Source: Diadema setosum (lineage: Eukaryota; Echinodermata; Echinoidea; Diadematoida; Diadematidae). Taken from it: a stretch of 64,000 nt of DNA. Location of the stretch: contig NC_092706.1 in assembly GCF_964275005.1 (NCBI RefSeq), positions 10,656,739 through 10,720,738 of the forward strand. Reading direction: 5' to 3'. Shown piece after piece: positions 46,970 through 60,287 of this stretch (position 1 is the first letter of the stretch; the number at the start of each line of letters is the position of its first letter). Below the pieces are notes generated by a model that saw only the letters and a list, made by a program, of their open reading frames with translations, was not told the DNA's origin and did no database searches. A program made the translations under genes and the position numbers.

Positions 46970-49900
46970 ATGGCGACTGCCAGAGTTCGTTGTTTCACGG
47001 ACAGCGACATTCAGGCGGCTTTGGACCACGCTTCTACGCTGCTCGGATTCAGTTTTAGGAGTCAACAAGTACAAGCTCTCACATCTTTCTTGAAAGGACA
47101 TGACTTGTTCTTGAGTCTGCCTACAGGTTTTGGAAAGAGTGTGATCTTTCAAGCGGCCCCATTGTGCGTGGATTTTCTCTCTGACCAGCAGGATGGCCAT
47201 AATTCAGAAAGGTAAGACAGAGTTAAAGAACATCGCTCAAAGCTTTTATTTAACGTTACTTCCGTTAGGGCTTTAATATTCAGCTGGAAAAAAAAATAAT
47301 GTAGGAATAGGATACTAGGAGTAGGAGTGGACCCTACACACATGTAGCTAGCCTTGGTCTAGATCTAGTCAATGTGACAATGATTCTATTTGTTTTGTAT
47401 TAAACTTCTAACACGCTGTCAGTGTCACGTCATGATACCAGTGGGAACGTTCGTTAGTGTACCATGTAGAGATGTAATGTTTGTTACCAACGTTAAACGT
47501 TTAATGCTGATCTTGAGGTGTTTATCAACTGCTTAAAAATATACTGATACTAGTGATAGATATTTACATACATTGTTTGAAATTAAGCTTTGCCTTTGTT
47601 GTCTTTTAAGAGCAAATTTTAGGAAAATATTACATTGTATGTGCCAATAAATCCCACTCATATATTTATATATATATTTTTTTAAATCATGAAACTTGAT
47701 TGTTTTACCTGGGTTTTATTGCTGTGTTTCAGTTCACCGAGAGCAGTGGCCATAGTGGTTATGCCACTCAAGTCATTGATAGCGGATCAGCTGAGCAGAG
47801 CCAGGGAGCTTAAGATCAACGCTGCCGACGTATCTGGAGGACTTACAGATGAGCTACGTGAAGGCATAACCTCAGGGAACTACTCAATACTCTTCGCAAG
47901 TCCAGAGAGTTTATTAGGAGAGGCTGGAAGAGAGCTCTTCCTCATCACTACCCTGACAGACCATCTCTGTGGATTTTTCATCGATGAGAGTCATTGCGTT
48001 TCAAAGTGGTAAGTGTATTATGTAGGCTTACATGTACATGTGTGCACTGAAACATGCCAAATGACAAATTCAGATCAACTTTAAGCTGATTTGGAACAAA
48101 AAAAACCCAAAAAACAAAGTGAAAGAAAACAATTTTTGTGAAACTTGGGTCAGAATCGGACAATAAGATATTGGTGACATATTTCATAAGCTTCAATAAT
48201 TTTCACATTTGAATTTTAATTTCACATTTGAATGTGAATTTACTTGGTTTCTCTACAATATCATGTATTACATAACAGAATGCATCAAAATTTGTTTGTA
48301 GATATCAATATGTAGATTTTTTATTCATAAGAAAGTGTCTGAATAACATATATTTTTAATGGTTTGTTGTATTGTAAGAAAATAAAATGATATTAAATAA
48401 GGAACAAATTTACAAATTGATAACTCTGAAGAGAGGCTGACACAACAAGAGAGACTGTAACATCATGTTTGATGGCAATCAATAGATTTATTTAAAGCAT
48501 AAATTGTACTTGAGCAAATTGATATTGCTGATATTTGAATGCTGTTTGGAGAGAAGTTCAATTTCCATCACAATTGAATCATGTACCCGGTATTTTGAAT
48601 TTGATTGAAGTTGGTACAATTTCATATTTCAACAAGAGAGATTTATCTTGTTTTCCCTATTTCCAATTATTTATTTCAACTGGATATTTAAAAAGGTTGT
48701 AATATTGGATGGCAATACAACTGCGCATAAATTGTACTTGAGCAAATTGATATTGCTGATATTTGAATGTTGTTTGGAGAGAAGTTCAATTACCATCACA
48801 ATTGAATCATGTATTTGTCAACATGTCAATTTTTTTTTTTTCCTTTGTCCCTTTTGTACAGGGGTAATTCGTCTGGCGATACCAAGGCCTTCAGAAGTGC
48901 GTATGGTCAACTTGGTGAGATCAGGTCAAAGATGAAGTCTCACGTACCAACAATTGCGCTAACAGCAACAGCCACTACAGAAGTTAGGAACCTGGTCTCA
49001 CACAGTCTTGGTCTCCGCAACTTTGTTGCTGTAAGTGAGTCACCGGAGAGGAAAAACATTAAGCATGTCGTGTTGAGGTCACGCACCAGAGATTTCGACG
49101 CTATCTTCAAGTGGCTAATGAATGAGCTTAGAGATAAAGGACGGGACTGCCAGAGGATCATCATCTACTGCCAGTCGAGGAAGGTGGTAAGCGAGTTGTA
49201 TTCATCGTTCTTGGCGAATATTCCAGGCACTCACCACCAGTTTGTGAACATGTATCACACGAACACCGAGTCAGATGTTCAAGATGACATCATTCAGAGT
49301 TTTGCTGAAGAAGATGGAACCATTCGAGTCTTAATAGCAACAATCGCATATGGTATGGGGGTTGACTGCAGGGGGGTCTACAACACCATCATCTGTGGGC
49401 ATCCAACTGACATCGATGACTATGTCCAGATGAGTGGAAGGATTGGACGTGATGGAAAACCAAGCGTAGCGGTTACAGTGCAATACCCTGGAGACAGTTG
49501 TGGGCGACCAACTACTCAGAGCATGAAAGCCTTCCTGCAAGGAGATCGTTGTAGGAGAGGAGTGATCCGGGAGGTGTTTGACTGCAAATCGGCAGATACA
49601 AGTAGCATCAGTGCACAGTTTTGCTGTGACGTCTGCAGCAGCGAGCATGCCTGCAAAGAATTCGACGTCGAAAAACAATTACGCGATGCATTGCGTGAAA
49701 AGGACATCAGAGAGGAGTTGCCTATTAATGTGCCTTCTGCCAACCAGATGACAAAACTAGAAAATGCTCTAGAAGAGTACAGACTGTCACTGCTGAATCA
49801 CGACCCGGACCACATTTACTGTGGTGGAGACATCACATCAGGTCTACCAAGAAGCGTATTGGAGAAAATCGTGAGAGAGAGCATAGTGGAGTATCCATTT

Positions 49901-50116
49901 CACTCGTTTGTGAAGCGTTATGCTTTCCCGAACAAAGACATAGCGGATGAAGTATGGTCAATACTCTGCACAGTCCTTCAGAGATCACCTTCGAAAACAG
50001 AAACAGTAGCTGCTTGTGATAGTGACAATTCAGATTCCGAGTATGAGTCTTCCATTGTAGATGATGAGGACGAGTATCAAGAGGCAGTTCTGTACAGTGA
50101 TAGTGACAATGACTGA
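46970..50116 (+). CDS. RecQ-type ATP-dependent DNA helicase, 590 aa, three exons
   Basis: Exons 46970-47211, 47733-48008 and 48862-50116 join in phase. All SF2/RecQ motifs are present: motif 0 (FSFRSQQ), Walker A PTGFGKS (51-57), Ia VVMPLKSLIADQ, II DESH (165-168) followed by CVSKWG, III ALTATAT, IV IIYCQSRK, V ATIAYGMGVD and VI QMSGRIGRDG (about 362-371). A RecQ zinc-binding segment follows (C403RR..., CC427-428DVC431). There is no recognisable winged-helix or HRDC domain, and the C-terminus is an acidic tail (DSDNSDSEYESS... DEDEY). It is shorter and more diverged than host RECQL, BLM or WRN. RecQ helicases unwind DNA 3' to 5'. No frame breaks were seen. Its convergent neighbour at 56541-63153 is transposase-like, so this may be a transposon-borne helicase. 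Alternative: a host RecQ paralogue. Confidence 0.88.
48497..48813. repeat. 89-bp direct duplication in the helicase gene intron 2
   Basis: 48497-48585 and 48725-48813 are the same 89 bases (GCATAAATTGTACTTGAGCA ... CAATTGAATCATGTA) with two differences, offset by 228 bp. The second copy ends 48 bp before the exon 3 acceptor. Confidence 0.9.
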
Positions 50117-52088
50117 TCAATTAGTGGAGGACTTCAGTTGTAAATGCATGAACTTACAGTGTAACTTATCCTATTGAAGGTATCCTATTGAAACAGACTC
50201 ATGTACTGTACATGTTTTCTTTTCTTTTCTTTTATGTACTAGTTTTAATAGAAACTTCAGTAGCTTGATTGGGCCATCTGCATGTCATTGAGGCTTTTCT
50301 GGAATTTATTTCATGCAACATTCATGTTTGGCATCCCTGGGCAACTTGGCTACCAGTCGTGGCTAGCCTTGATTGTATGTCACACACTGTAAGCACATAC
50401 ATACAGTAATAAGAAAAATTGATTTCTGCTGTTCACATTGAAGATATCCAGCATTTTTTTTTTTCATGAGGGATGTGATTTGTAAAGTATATTACTTTCT
50501 ATGTAAAAATGTACACCATTTTAATCTTGCTGGAAGTATCCTTGTACATACTGTAGCCACATACATGTACATATATTATACACCGTAGTAGGTCTTAGAT
50601 GTTTGTCCATCCAGTTACAATCACTTTGAATAGGACAGTACCAAAAAAAAAAAAAAAAAAAAATATGTCAGGCTGCATTTATGCCTTCACTTTGAATTCT
50701 TACATATATTTCCTTTTTTTCATGTCACAGTGTGGGCATTGTTTTTTGGCACTTTGTGTGTAAATTTAATGATACATGTATAAAATATAGCAGCTTTTTC
50801 TTTTGAAGTGCCAATTTCGCTTTATACATGTGTATGAAATTTCCTCCGTAATTACTGTACTGTACTTATGTGATAAACAGAGAATAGATTTTTATGACAT
50901 TGAACAGGTTAATGTGTAAAAGCTAAGTGATCAAAGTTGTTGTTTTTTTGGAGATTATGAATGGGGTGATTTTGTTGTTTTTGTTGTCTCAGTTTATTAG
51001 GATTGAAGTTTGTTCAGTGCTTTGTAAACTTATCCATGTTCATTGTACTTTCTGACTTGTTGAAATTTGCCCACAATTAAGATGTGGACAGTTGTCACAA
51101 ACCATGTAACATGCCTGTCACGTATCACCAAACTACACTGTACAAGCACTTTTGAGTGAGCTTTGCATACATACAGTGTACCTGTTCATGTTCAATTTTT
51201 TTTTTTTTTTTTATGTGAGGACAAACATAAAACAGTGTCTTACAGGATTTGAAGCTGTCAGGAATTTAGATAAATGTCTGTACAAACTTTAACAAAATCA
51301 TTGAGTGATTTTTTTTTTCACCTTACTGGTTGTTAATCTGCATGTTACTTGTAATTACTCTTTAAAAAGAGATTAGTTTCGTAATTTGCTTTTGTTTCTA
51401 ATTTGATTCAGTTGTGCAATTCTTGAAGGTGTGTGTAGTGCTGCTTTGTTAAAACCTGTCAAAAAAAACTTCATGCTTTCTGGCAGCATGAACACTATAC
51501 TGTTGTCAAGGTAATTGTAATAGTGATCTAATTGAATCTTGCAAATGGAGCAGTCAAGCATTACATGTACAGGTCCTATACATAGTCTTGTCTGAGGGAT
51601 TCAATGATGCTGCACTTAAAGTGAAAACATACTGTATTTCTGGTAAGGGTTTGAGGACCTGTCTTGCACCATTTCATATTTGCATGAAAGAAAGAGTCTA
51701 CATGTACCATAAAAAACTTACTAGTAACTGGCTGACACGATTTGCAGGGATGATAAGTTGTTTTAGAGTTGTCCCAAAGTCCGAGCTAGCCTAACCCAGA
51801 TCGAGTATTTCTGAGATTGCGAACTCGGCAAACCTTTTTTTTTTGTTTAATAATATTTCACATTTTTGTTGTTACCTTATGAATATCTTGTTATTCCACA
51901 CATTTCTTAAGCATACATGTACATTTGGGAGCAAAACTTGTTTGTTTTTGGAGGCTTACCAGAATTACATTGTATGTTTTGGTTTTAAAGAGTTACGTGC
52001 AGACTGTTTTGACGCTTTGTTCATGTCTTTGCTTTCATGTTCAAATATGTGTAAATGTTTTTTAAATTATTGTTTCTCTGTGTACGTG

Positions 52089-52094
52089 AAATAA
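52089..52094 (+). terminator. Possible poly(A) signal downstream of the helicase gene
   Basis: AATAAA about 2 kb after the stop. Other AT-rich candidates exist closer, so usage is unknown. Confidence 0.2.
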
Positions 52095-52262
52095 AGAACC
52101 CAATTTGAAAAGGTAAGAAAATGATGTGAATGTAATTTTTTTTTTCAACATAGCATTTAAAAGGTGTTCAGTGTTGACATTTATTTTTTTTTATTTATTT
52201 TTTTTTTTGCAATTCATTATATTTTAGAATAACTTGGGAATGTTGTAAACATATATCATATA

Positions 52263-52879
52263 TCCTGTGTGTTCGGTGTTATATTTTGAATGAAAGTGTT
52301 TGTGTGAGAATGTCCTGCAGAGGTGCGGTTCCTTGAAAGAATGGTGGAGATCCTGTGTGTTTGGTGTTATATTTTGAATGAAAGTGTTTGTGTGAGAATG
52401 TCCTGCAGAGGTGCGGTTCCTTGAAAGAATGGTGGAGATCCTGTGTGTTTGGTGTTATATTTTGAATGAAAGTGTTTGTGTGAGAATGTCCTGCAGAGGT
52501 GCGGTTCCTTGAAAGAATGGTGGAGATCCTGTGTGTTTGGTGTTATATTTTGAATGAAAGTGTTTGTGTGAGAATGCCCTGCAGAGGTGCGGTTCCTTGA
52601 AAGAATGGTGGAGATCCTGTGTGTTTGGTGTTATATTTTGAATGAAAGTGTTTGTGTGAGAATGTCCTGCAGAGGTGCGGTTCCTTGAAAGAATGGTGGA
52701 GATCCTGTGTGTTTGGTGTTATATTTTGAATGAAAGTGTTTGTGTGAGAATGTCCTGCAGAGGTGCGGTTCCTTGAAAGAATGGTGGAGATCCTGTGTGT
52801 TTGGTGTTATATTTTGAATGAAAGTGTTTGTGTGAGAATGTCCTGCAGAGGATGCGGTTCCTTGAAAGAATGGTGGAGG
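52263..52879. repeat. 88-bp minisatellite, seven near-identical copies
   Basis: The unit begins TCCTGTGTGTTTGGTGTTAT and ends AAAGAATGGTGGAGA. Units start at 52263, 52351, 52439 and so on. Differences are single bases only (C for T in units 1 and 4, one extra A in the last). The homogeneity implies recent amplification. 88 is not a multiple of three, so frames through it are not a coding repeat. Confidence 0.95.
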
Positions 52880-53988
52880 GAGGAATTCAAAGGAAGATGT
52901 AGATTTGGTTCTCAAGATTTACTAAGGTACAAGAAGAAAAAAGAATCACTGCGAAAGAGCTTTAAAATAGGATACATACTACACGTACCTTGTGACTGCA
53001 ACAAATGAACATACATGTAATTACACATGTAATTTCATTTATATTGTAGATAACATTGTTGATACAAACTTGTACATGATACCACACATGCAAGAAATAT
53101 TGCATCACACAAGTGATAATCTGGCAAGAGAAGATTTTATTCACTTCCACCTGGTATCACAGAACATGAAGACAAAAGCCTACAATAATCTAACTTGTCT
53201 TTTATGTGTTTAACCTGACAAGAAAAGAAACAATCGTAGGGTTAATCATTCCAAGTACATATGTTATTATGCATGTAAAGGCAAGAATTGACTGACTGTT
53301 ACAACCATAACTTTATTTCTGAGGGGCTGGCTACTTAGAGCTGCATGTGTGTACATCACTTATGTACTCCTTATCGAAAAGGAACAAAAAATACCTGTAC
53401 TATCTGTTGTATCTTTGATTTGTATACCTGCATTTCAGAATTGTAATGGCAACTACGGTAGCTTAATATGGAACATTTTACCAACCAGACTAGGCATAGA
53501 ATGGCAAGAAATGATTGCAGATTTGAATTTCGATTATACGATGGCAAGTGAAGATGAATTTGTATATTTACACGAAGGTTTACAATAGAATGCCTATAGA
53601 CTGAAGGCTAATCCGTACTGATAAGAGGAAAAAATAACTTGCAAATCTTAGAACATAATACATAAGTGTATGCATAGATACGGGTGTACACATAAAGGAC
53701 ATCATTTATGGCAATGTTTATGTATGGATTGGCAATTTAGGCATGCCTAGTGTGAATGGCATCAAGGTATCATGATAAGAAGACAAGCTCCAACTAACTT
53801 GACTGACCAGCTGGTTTTCAACTCAATAGGAGGAATTCACAAGATTTTCTATCAAACTATCCTCCATACACCATCCTCCCTTGCCCGTCAAAACATTCTA
53901 TCTTTAACTCTAAATAGATCCCATCACACCATTTTCTTCACTCAGTTAATTCCGGATTTCTCCATTTTGAAGATGGATTTTGCTACTC

Positions 53989-54001
53989 CCCCCCCCCCCC
54001 C
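53989..54001. repeat. Poly-C tract
   Basis: About 13 C in a row. Confidence 0.8.
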
Positions 54002-56540
54002 AACTGACAAACTTTAACATACAAAATGTTGACACAAACTTCAACCTCATAATAAGTTGAAGACACAGATGTTGCACAACTATGGGTCTGAATTTGCTGT
54101 GCCATCTGAAATACTAACACATATTTGTCACTTCTGCTTCACAGGCCAGACAAAAACAAAAAAAGTACAAATTTGGTCAAATTAGGACAATCTTTCAATT
54201 AATTATGGCTTTTCAATGTTTTGATAATTCTTTGCTAAATGGGGTTCCTTAAAATGGCAACTGCTCTAGCATGCTTGATGACGTTGTGAAGAATCCACAG
54301 GTTTGTACACACATTGTCTCATATCTTTGTTTCTCTTTCTGAAATTCTAATTGTGCAATTGTCCTGTTTCTTTCAGAGTTATTGTAGCCCTGGCATATTG
54401 AAAAGACATATCAATTTGAGGATCCCCATAATAATGCAAGTAAACTCTTCCTGAATATTACAAATGCAATTAAACAAATGAACTTTGATTACATTGTACT
54501 CTATGCAAATTTTTCATTCACAAACAAAATGGTGCATCATGAAAAGTATGTGTTCAAACAAAGAGAAATATCACCGTATAGAGCATGTACTGTGAGTATA
54601 TACAATATGTAAATTCCTTTTCCTCTCTCACAGGGAAAGTACATATATACAATGTATGCATGTACCAGTACTAGTAGTCAGTATATTCAGAGCACGAGTA
54701 ACTTTGTCAATTAAAGTATTATGATCAATCAAAAGAAAACCTCAAAGATGAACTTGGGAATGGTTTCATGTACAGTGTTACAGTATCTTGAGTATAAGAT
54801 ACGGCATACCCATACATTTGTAGGAATGTAATGCAAACAACCACATTTCAAGTTGCATATCCTTCAGTGACTCAACTGAATTTTGTTATATTGAAGTCCT
54901 CCTGACTGGCACTTTTCTTTCTTATCAAGTATATTTGTTATAACTGAACATATAAACAATAAAAATCATAGAGTGGATAATGCGGTGACCTGAATCTTTA
55001 TGTTGCTGTGACCAGAATTTCATTATACATGTAGCTGTGTTATTTGCAATGGGAGTGCAATAGTACAGCACAAAATTTCAAGGCAAAATGAGGTAATTGA
55101 GAGAAAAATAGAATAACTATATTTGGCATAATGAACATATTCTGCTCAGTATCTTAATGAGCTACCCTAAAGTAAACATTCCAGAAAAAAAAAAATAACA
55201 TACTCTCACGGTAATCTCACCATCATGTCAGCTGCACAATGTTTCAGAGAAAAACATAATTCTTTATATACAGCAGTATTGCAAAGTCAGCACTACACAA
55301 CATTAAGTTGACAAAATTATGTGTCATGGCAGAATAATTGCACCTTGAACCACCTTCCAATGACATTTGTATCTGAACTGGCATTTTCTAGCACCGGCAC
55401 AAAGGGGACTTAAGAGTCATTTTTCATACAGGAACATAGGCCCTACAGTGTTTGTATTCATGTAACTGAAATACACTAAATGCATCAATGCAAAATCACT
55501 CACATACTTTAAACAGTATTTTTTTTTTTCAGTTCGCAAAAAACTGTCAAAACTGAATTATACAGTTAAAGCTGCCAGAGAGGCACCCTACAGCGTATCT
55601 CTGGCAGCCATCCTACCTAAATGGACCCAAAATAATTTTCTGCAACTAGCTCAATATGATTTGCATGTAACACATAATTCTTTTTTCTTTCGCTAGCCTA
55701 AGACAAACTAATTGCAAAACACATATGACGTTTTCCACTTAAGACCCGACTGTCTCACAGTAAACATTGAAATATTCTTAAAAACAAACCAAGGACATAT
55801 ATCACATCACAAAGACTAATTTTTCTATGTTGACATGCTGATAGTAATGGCACACATTGAACTATATTGCAGCAATTAAGAACGAGTACTTCAAATACAT
55901 CATTCAAAGTTAAAACATCCAAAAGCTTCACTTCTGTGGCAAGAAAATTACTGGTACTGCTTGAACACAAGCAATTTTTACATCATATAAATAGAAAAGA
56001 ACAAAAAGAACAATAACTCCCATTACATGTGTATCAGGTGTATTCTTTTTTCAGATCATGACAAAAATGTTGCCATTCATACACCTATGTCAGAAGGTCA
56101 TGTACTTTTATGCATGATTATAAACATTTGTACAAGATATGCCGCAAAACCTAGTTCTTTTAAATTTCACAGTACCTAGACAAGTACTGATTGATGCTCT
56201 TCATGAGTATCCAACTGGTGTGACTACTGGGCATTGTGATGTATGGAAATGTAAAGATTGTATCCACTATTTCAGGTCAATTTGTTAGTGTTGATGACAA
56301 AGATTTCACTTTTACCCACACTTCACAATGCTTTTCTTTGTATAATACAATCTACCAACATATTTTGCAGAAAAAAAAAAGTTCCACAACACATAAACCT
56401 TCTTGTCTACATGTCACTATCACATGTGCACCATAAAATAATAATAAAAAAAAAATAGGGAGGGGGTGATGCAAGACAAGGACAGATAGACTGCCAAACA
56501 TAGGCCTATGGACACATTGTGGGGCATCAAAACATATGTA

Positions 56541-59500
56541 TTACACATGCTGAAACTGATTCTGCCTTGATAGGGACTTTAATGTAGTGGAGATCCACCT
56601 ATGTAAATCTGAAATATCAAGGGCTGAGAGGACATTCACAGGAAAGTCTGGAAACTTTGAATGCTTCCGCCCTGCAGTTTCAACAAAGATGTCCTCATCA
56701 TTCAGAATTTTGGCCAATGCGTCCACATCTCTGTGGCCAGTTTCCTGCCTCTTTGCCGAGTCTTTCTTCACGCTAATCTGTGCATCCACATTCGTCAGTA
56801 AGTCATGCACTATTTGTGCTGACCGACTAACCCTATCAACACTCTGCTGTGTGATATGTCCCCGTAGTCCATGACAGCTCTCCTTAAATATCCTATTTCT
56901 GTGCTCCATCGCTCTGTCCACTTCCACATTACATCCAATTTTCCCTTTGGAATTGACAAATCTGTTCCAGGTTAGCTCATATGCAAGACGTGGTGAAAGG
57001 AAGCATTTTACCTGAGCTAAAAGCCGAAGAATATGGAAACTATACTTCGGTTTATTTGCTGCTCGGCAATGTAACAGCAGGAGTTTGTATAATCTAATGA
57101 TACGCTCCCCATCCCCCATTTGTCGCGCATCATTGAAGTCATGTGCTAACATGCCCATACCAAGGGCACACCTTGTGTAATTGAATACCCCATCTTGGTT
57201 TGATGGATGCTGATCCTTAGGACCTGGAGCCCCTGGGTGCTTGCTCCTCTCGTGTTTGAGAAGACCTTTCCTTGACATGTATTTTTTCCCACAACTGCTG
57301 CAGATCCACTCATGATGATCCATATCAATCTCAGATTCTGTCGGGAGCATGTATGTGTCCACAAACTTTGACATTGTTGCCTCAGCATGTTGCTGAACAT
57401 TACCATGTTCCTGGAGGTTGAATCTTTGTTTGGTTGGCTCAGCTGAAATATCTTCCAGTCCAAAGTAATGCAGGGCTGCAGCAAGAACCAGGGCAGTTGT
57501 AAATTTCATCATCAGATCTGCAGCAGCATTGATATTGTCCATGGGGTTTGTTGTGACATTCCGAGCTTGCAGGAAATTGCGCGCAGAATACAGGGTACCT
57601 GTGTCAGCCGCAGATGATGCGTCATAGAGGTGCTTCCAAATGACCTGCATAAATAATGAGAGAAAAAAAGATGACGAAAACAAGATTATGGGGAAAAATG
57701 ATTAAATGATAAAATGATCCATTGAAAATAAGAAATAAAAAACATGTTCTATTACAGACAGAAACTCATCTTTGGCAACGTACTTTGGCAAACCTCCCTA
57801 ACTTTTGAAGGGTTGGAAGGGGGAGGGGTGGGAAAGGGTGAAGTCCACCCGACCAAACACTTCTCCAGATCATTCCAAACAACCGCATCTAGATTTATTT
57901 CATAACTAATTTTATTAAAGTCTGGAACATCTTTTGCAACCAAGACTACGAATACAGGAGAAAACTAACAAATTATTCTACATGTGTGTCAGCACAAAAA
58001 TCACTCAATTTTTTTAGACATAATCCGTGAAATATATGTTGTCGAAAATGCAAATTCTCGCAAATTTTATTACAGTCTTGTATAATGCATTACATGGTCG
58101 TCACAGCAACACGTATTCCATAGCTATGATCTAAAGGTTGTATCAAAACCTGAATACATCAGACTGATTAGGACAAAATGTCACTCACATGAGGAACAGT
58201 GGTATGTATCTTTTTTACCCTGAAGAAAAACACAATATGTATATTGTATTTGCTTTGTGTATTGACAGTACTAGAAATAGCAATAATAATGTCACAATAG
58301 AGGAATGCATTAAATTTGAATTAAATTGAATTTTGAATTAAAATCAAGGCAATTGGCATTTAATGTATTCCTATTGTGGCATTATTATTGCTATACATAC
58401 TTACCTTATAAAAATTGGCAAGGGCATGGAAATCAGCAATGACTGGGACCAAGCCTTCCATCCTTCTGCTTGGGGTGGTTGAGTTCCTTTGCTGCTCAAT
58501 GCAGTTTGATTCCCTCTCACATGTTAGCAGGTCACCTGCACTCAAGATCCTTGTTGGATGTGATGATGCATCTCCTGGCACATACGCATGCATGTGATGC
58601 AAAATTTTCAGGATACCCTCCGACGTGTTTTCGTTTTCCATTAGCACTCCAAGGTTGACCTGGCATTAAAAAAAAAAAAAACAAAACAAAGAGATTCCAA
58701 GAAAAAGCATGTCAATTTAGTTTTTATTTCAAGTTAAATTATCAAAGAAAGTGAGGCTCTAATGTAGCATGTGTAAATCACTAAAAAGAAAAATAGACGG
58801 AAGTTTTTTCTGATATGAATCTTAAACAAATCGTTTTAATTTTTTGTACAACAATTCCAGATATTCATGATAAAAGTGAAAAAAAAAATTAAACACTGTT
58901 TATTATAGTATGATTTTCATGATAAATATAAATTCAAACTCTACTCTTTAAATGATTTAATCAAACATTTTTTCTTTTTGTGCAACTCCAGATATTAATG
59001 GATTCCATGTTAAATATTAAAACAAATAATTATAAAAGCAATTTGACATTATAAAAGGCCAGGGTATGCAAATTATTTCCTAAAATGTAATTCATACAGT
59101 CAGGTCAACATTTCATTAATTCCATCTGTCACTACTTAACAAATAAAGACGAGTTTTTACCACTTTTGATTTTTCCTTCATCTCAGTCATATGGTCATGA
59201 ACTATAACTTGTGGCAGCAGATCCATCATGGGCTTCAGAGATGGTATGTGCTCTGCAATCATTCTTGCTGATAAAACCATCCAGTCATGTTTCAACTGTG
59301 CATTGTCTTGCATGTTTGGTAACAAGTCTTTGTTATCGAATGATTCCAAAGTGGCAACTGGATGTGTACAGGGAAGATGCCATGCAGAAACTCGGTGCTG
59401 CACTGCCATCAACTGAACCATATGATGGTCTTTCCCGAAGTTTTCTCTTGTAGGGTGTCTTGCCCTCACCACCATATCAACATTGTCCATAACAAGTTGG

Positions 59501-60247
59501 TAACTGCTTGTTCGGGTAGCATTCAACTCATCTATCTTTTCTGTGTCACACATTGTTTTGAAGACTCTTTCTTTTTCACTGTCTTCATGAACCTCCATAG
59601 CCCACTGCTTAAGGGGTACATCATAGTCTTTGCCGCATTCCGTTTGAATTCTAAGTGTTGTATCATACGACGAGCTAATTCCTTTGGCATTCAATCTTCT
59701 GAAAGTCGATTTTTTTGCAGCACCTTCCTTCAAAGTCAGGGCATTCAGAGCTTGATGAGCATTCATGTTCTGGCTTCTGCAATTCAGCAGTACACCCGCA
59801 GCAATCATCACTCTTGGCTGCAGGCTTTCTTTGGTTTTTCTGATGTTTCTCTCCACACGTGGTGCTACAGCAGCAGTCTGTAAAGCGGCAAAAAATGTGG
59901 GTGCAGTCTCTTTTAATTCCTGCTCCTGCTCCTTGTAATCAAATGAAAGCATATCATCCACAGATGAGCCCCTAAATGCAGATTTTGTTGTTGCCCTACA
60001 CATCTCAGTCACCTCATTTTGAATTCTTACAGATATTGCATTGTCCACTTCCTTTTGTGCAATATCCATGGCAACCACCTGTTTTACTGCTGACATTTCA
60101 TCCCCATGGCATAGTGCTGCAGCCACACCATTCCATGCAAAAGGCAAGGTTTTTCTTCTGCTTGTTCTGCCATCGTTGAAAGCCACCTACAATTACAGAC
60201 AAAGAAAAAGAAAAGAAATAAGAAAATGGCATTTGCTTATTTTACAG

Positions 60248-60287
<40 letters not shown>

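Larger units (their letters stand above)
50117..56540. other. Interval between the convergent helicase and transposase-like genes
   Basis: AT-rich, with the 3' ends of both genes, T-rich tracts, the 88-bp satellite (52263-52879) and a C run at 53989-54001. A 79-codon frame at 53349-53588 (ending IADLNFDYTMASEDEFVYLHEGLQ) has an AG acceptor-like start but matches nothing known. No other coding sequence recognised. Confidence 0.5.

Noticed and set aside
53414-53588. Frame ending IADLNFDYTMASEDEFVYLHEGLQ after an AG
   Set aside because: Composition is coding-like but no family is recognised and no upstream exon could be joined; too weak to call.
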